From assembly GCF_900167255.1 (NCBI RefSeq), contig NZ_FUYB01000013.1, forward strand, positions 1 through 64,000: a stretch of 64,000 bases of DNA. Direction: 5' to 3'. Of the stretch, positions 63,644-64,000 are shown in pieces. Origin of the DNA: Thiothrix eikelboomii. Its GTDB lineage: Bacteria; Pseudomonadota; Gammaproteobacteria; Thiotrichales; Thiotrichaceae. A model generated the notes under the pieces. That model did not search any database. It was not told where the DNA came from and saw only the letters and a program-made list of their open reading frames with translations. Both the position numbers and the translations under genes were made by a program. Positions within the stretch are counted from its first letter, which is position 1; the number at the start of each line of letters is the position of its first letter.

Positions 63644-64000
63644 ATGCAAAAACCATTATTATTCTTAGGCGTACTTACCATTGTTATGATGGGTTATTGG
63701 ATTCCCGAAGATCGTCAGATGCCAGTAGAAGGTGCTAAGCCTTATGATTGGAATCCCGCTGCTTACTGGTATGTAGGTGGCCAAAATGCACAAAAAGGTA
63801 TCAATATTTTCGCCCGTGAAGGCACTCCAGTCGTTGCAAGTACTAGTGGCTGGGTGGTTTATAGCGAAAATAATCCAGCGGGGGATAACACCGTTTTAGT
63901 ATTAGGTTCTAAGTGGCGTTTACATAATTATGCCAACTTAGAAAAAGTCGATGTTAAACCGGGTAGCTGGGTTAAAACCGGTGAAAAGATTGGTGCAGTT
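63644..64000 (+). CDS. M23/LytM-like exported protein with replaced metal ligands (3' end outside window)
   Basis: The frame opens at ATG 63644 and is still open at the window end (119 residues seen). An N-terminal hydrophobic segment (PLLFLGVLTIVMMGYWI) anchors or exports it. Then comes a LytM/M23-like beta domain: NAQKGINIFAREGTPVVA, SGWVVYSENN, and RLHNYANLEKVDVKPGSWVKTG. In active M23 enzymes the first two zinc ligands lie in H-x-G-I/V-D; here they are Gln and Asn (QKGIN). The HxH pair is HNYAN, keeping one His. It is therefore probably not a zinc peptidase but a degenerate LytM factor such as those that regulate cell-wall amidases. Confidence 0.78.
   Translation, partial: MQKPLLFLGVLTIVMMGYWIPEDRQMPVEGAKPYDWNPAAYWYVGGQNAQKGINIFAREGTPVVASTSGWVVYSENNPAGDNTVLVLGSKWRLHNYANLEKVDVKPGSWVKTGEKIGAV

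Overview
The window looks like a chromosomal segment of a sulfur-metabolising, CO2-fixing gammaproteobacterium, plausibly a Thiothrix/Thiofilum-like member of the Thiotrichales. The basis is the mix of genes: phosphoribulokinase, an iron-sulfur type APS/PAPS reductase with sulfite reductase, CysQ, a DctPQM TRAP transporter, FadL and secreted lipase, DsbB, RimO, RuvB, RF3, TrmB and CreD. Base composition is moderate (mid-40s percent GC by eye). The taxonomic call is an inference. No rRNA, tRNA, CRISPR array or prophage was seen.

Layout. 1-431 is the 3' end of an IS200/IS605-type element (partial TnpB and right-end hairpin). 556-2725 is a GlxA-like AraC regulator overlapping an MFS transporter. 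2945-8294 is a TetR-adaptor-RND efflux operon. 8363-10585 holds a small exported protein and prfC. 10614-13695 holds a cluster of strong hairpins and a large SEFIR/TIR-NACHT-FGE/C-type-lectin protein on the minus strand. Its last 40 codons look like the variable region of a diversity-generating retroelement (DGR). 13874-18872 carries an SH3 protein, sodC, cysI-cysH and a divergent HTH regulator. 18927-23752 carries a GST, a DUF924 protein, dsbB, a BaeSR-like two-component pair and an HPP protein. 23805-25281 has a PIN toxin-antitoxin pair and lexA. The lexA promoter carries direct GTTC-N7-GTTC repeats, a pattern known from alphaproteobacterial SOS boxes. 25399-29886 has two unidentified membrane proteins, a FimV-like protein with a 15-bp tandem repeat, and an alpha/beta hydrolase. 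29887-30331 is non-coding, with a 12-bp-phased array of DnaA-box-like 9-mers.

30332-34252 is metabolic (PfkB/adenosine kinase, AEC transporter, SGNH-type esterase, VOC protein). 34381-37122 is an AT-rich type II restriction-modification cassette. Its m5C methyltransferase has a long C-terminal extension and its putative endonuclease appears frameshifted by one missing base. 37380-47275 holds creD, fadL plus a Pla-1/cef lipase, ruvB, a CPBP protease, an SPFH-NfeD pair and a diguanylate-cyclase-like protein with a degenerate GGDEF motif. 47339-52339 holds rimO, phosphoribulokinase, a HIT protein, an exported protein and a ferredoxin-type flavoprotein reductase. 52467-55465 is the TRAP operon, with an internal hairpin and a clear terminator. 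55807-59928 is a sulfatase-DUF1501-DUF1800 set. 60089-64000 holds cysQ, an orphan response regulator, trmB, an exported HExxH protein and the start of an M23-like protein whose metal ligands are mostly replaced.

How the genes work together. cysH, cysI and cysQ cover assimilatory sulfate reduction and removal of its nucleotide by-product. Phosphoribulokinase supplies the Calvin cycle. FadL with the secreted lipase, and the TRAP system, suggest mixotrophic uptake of lipids and organic acids. The most striking items are the DGR-like target fused to SEFIR and NACHT domains, the unusual lexA operator, the DnaA-box array and the frameshifted restriction enzyme.
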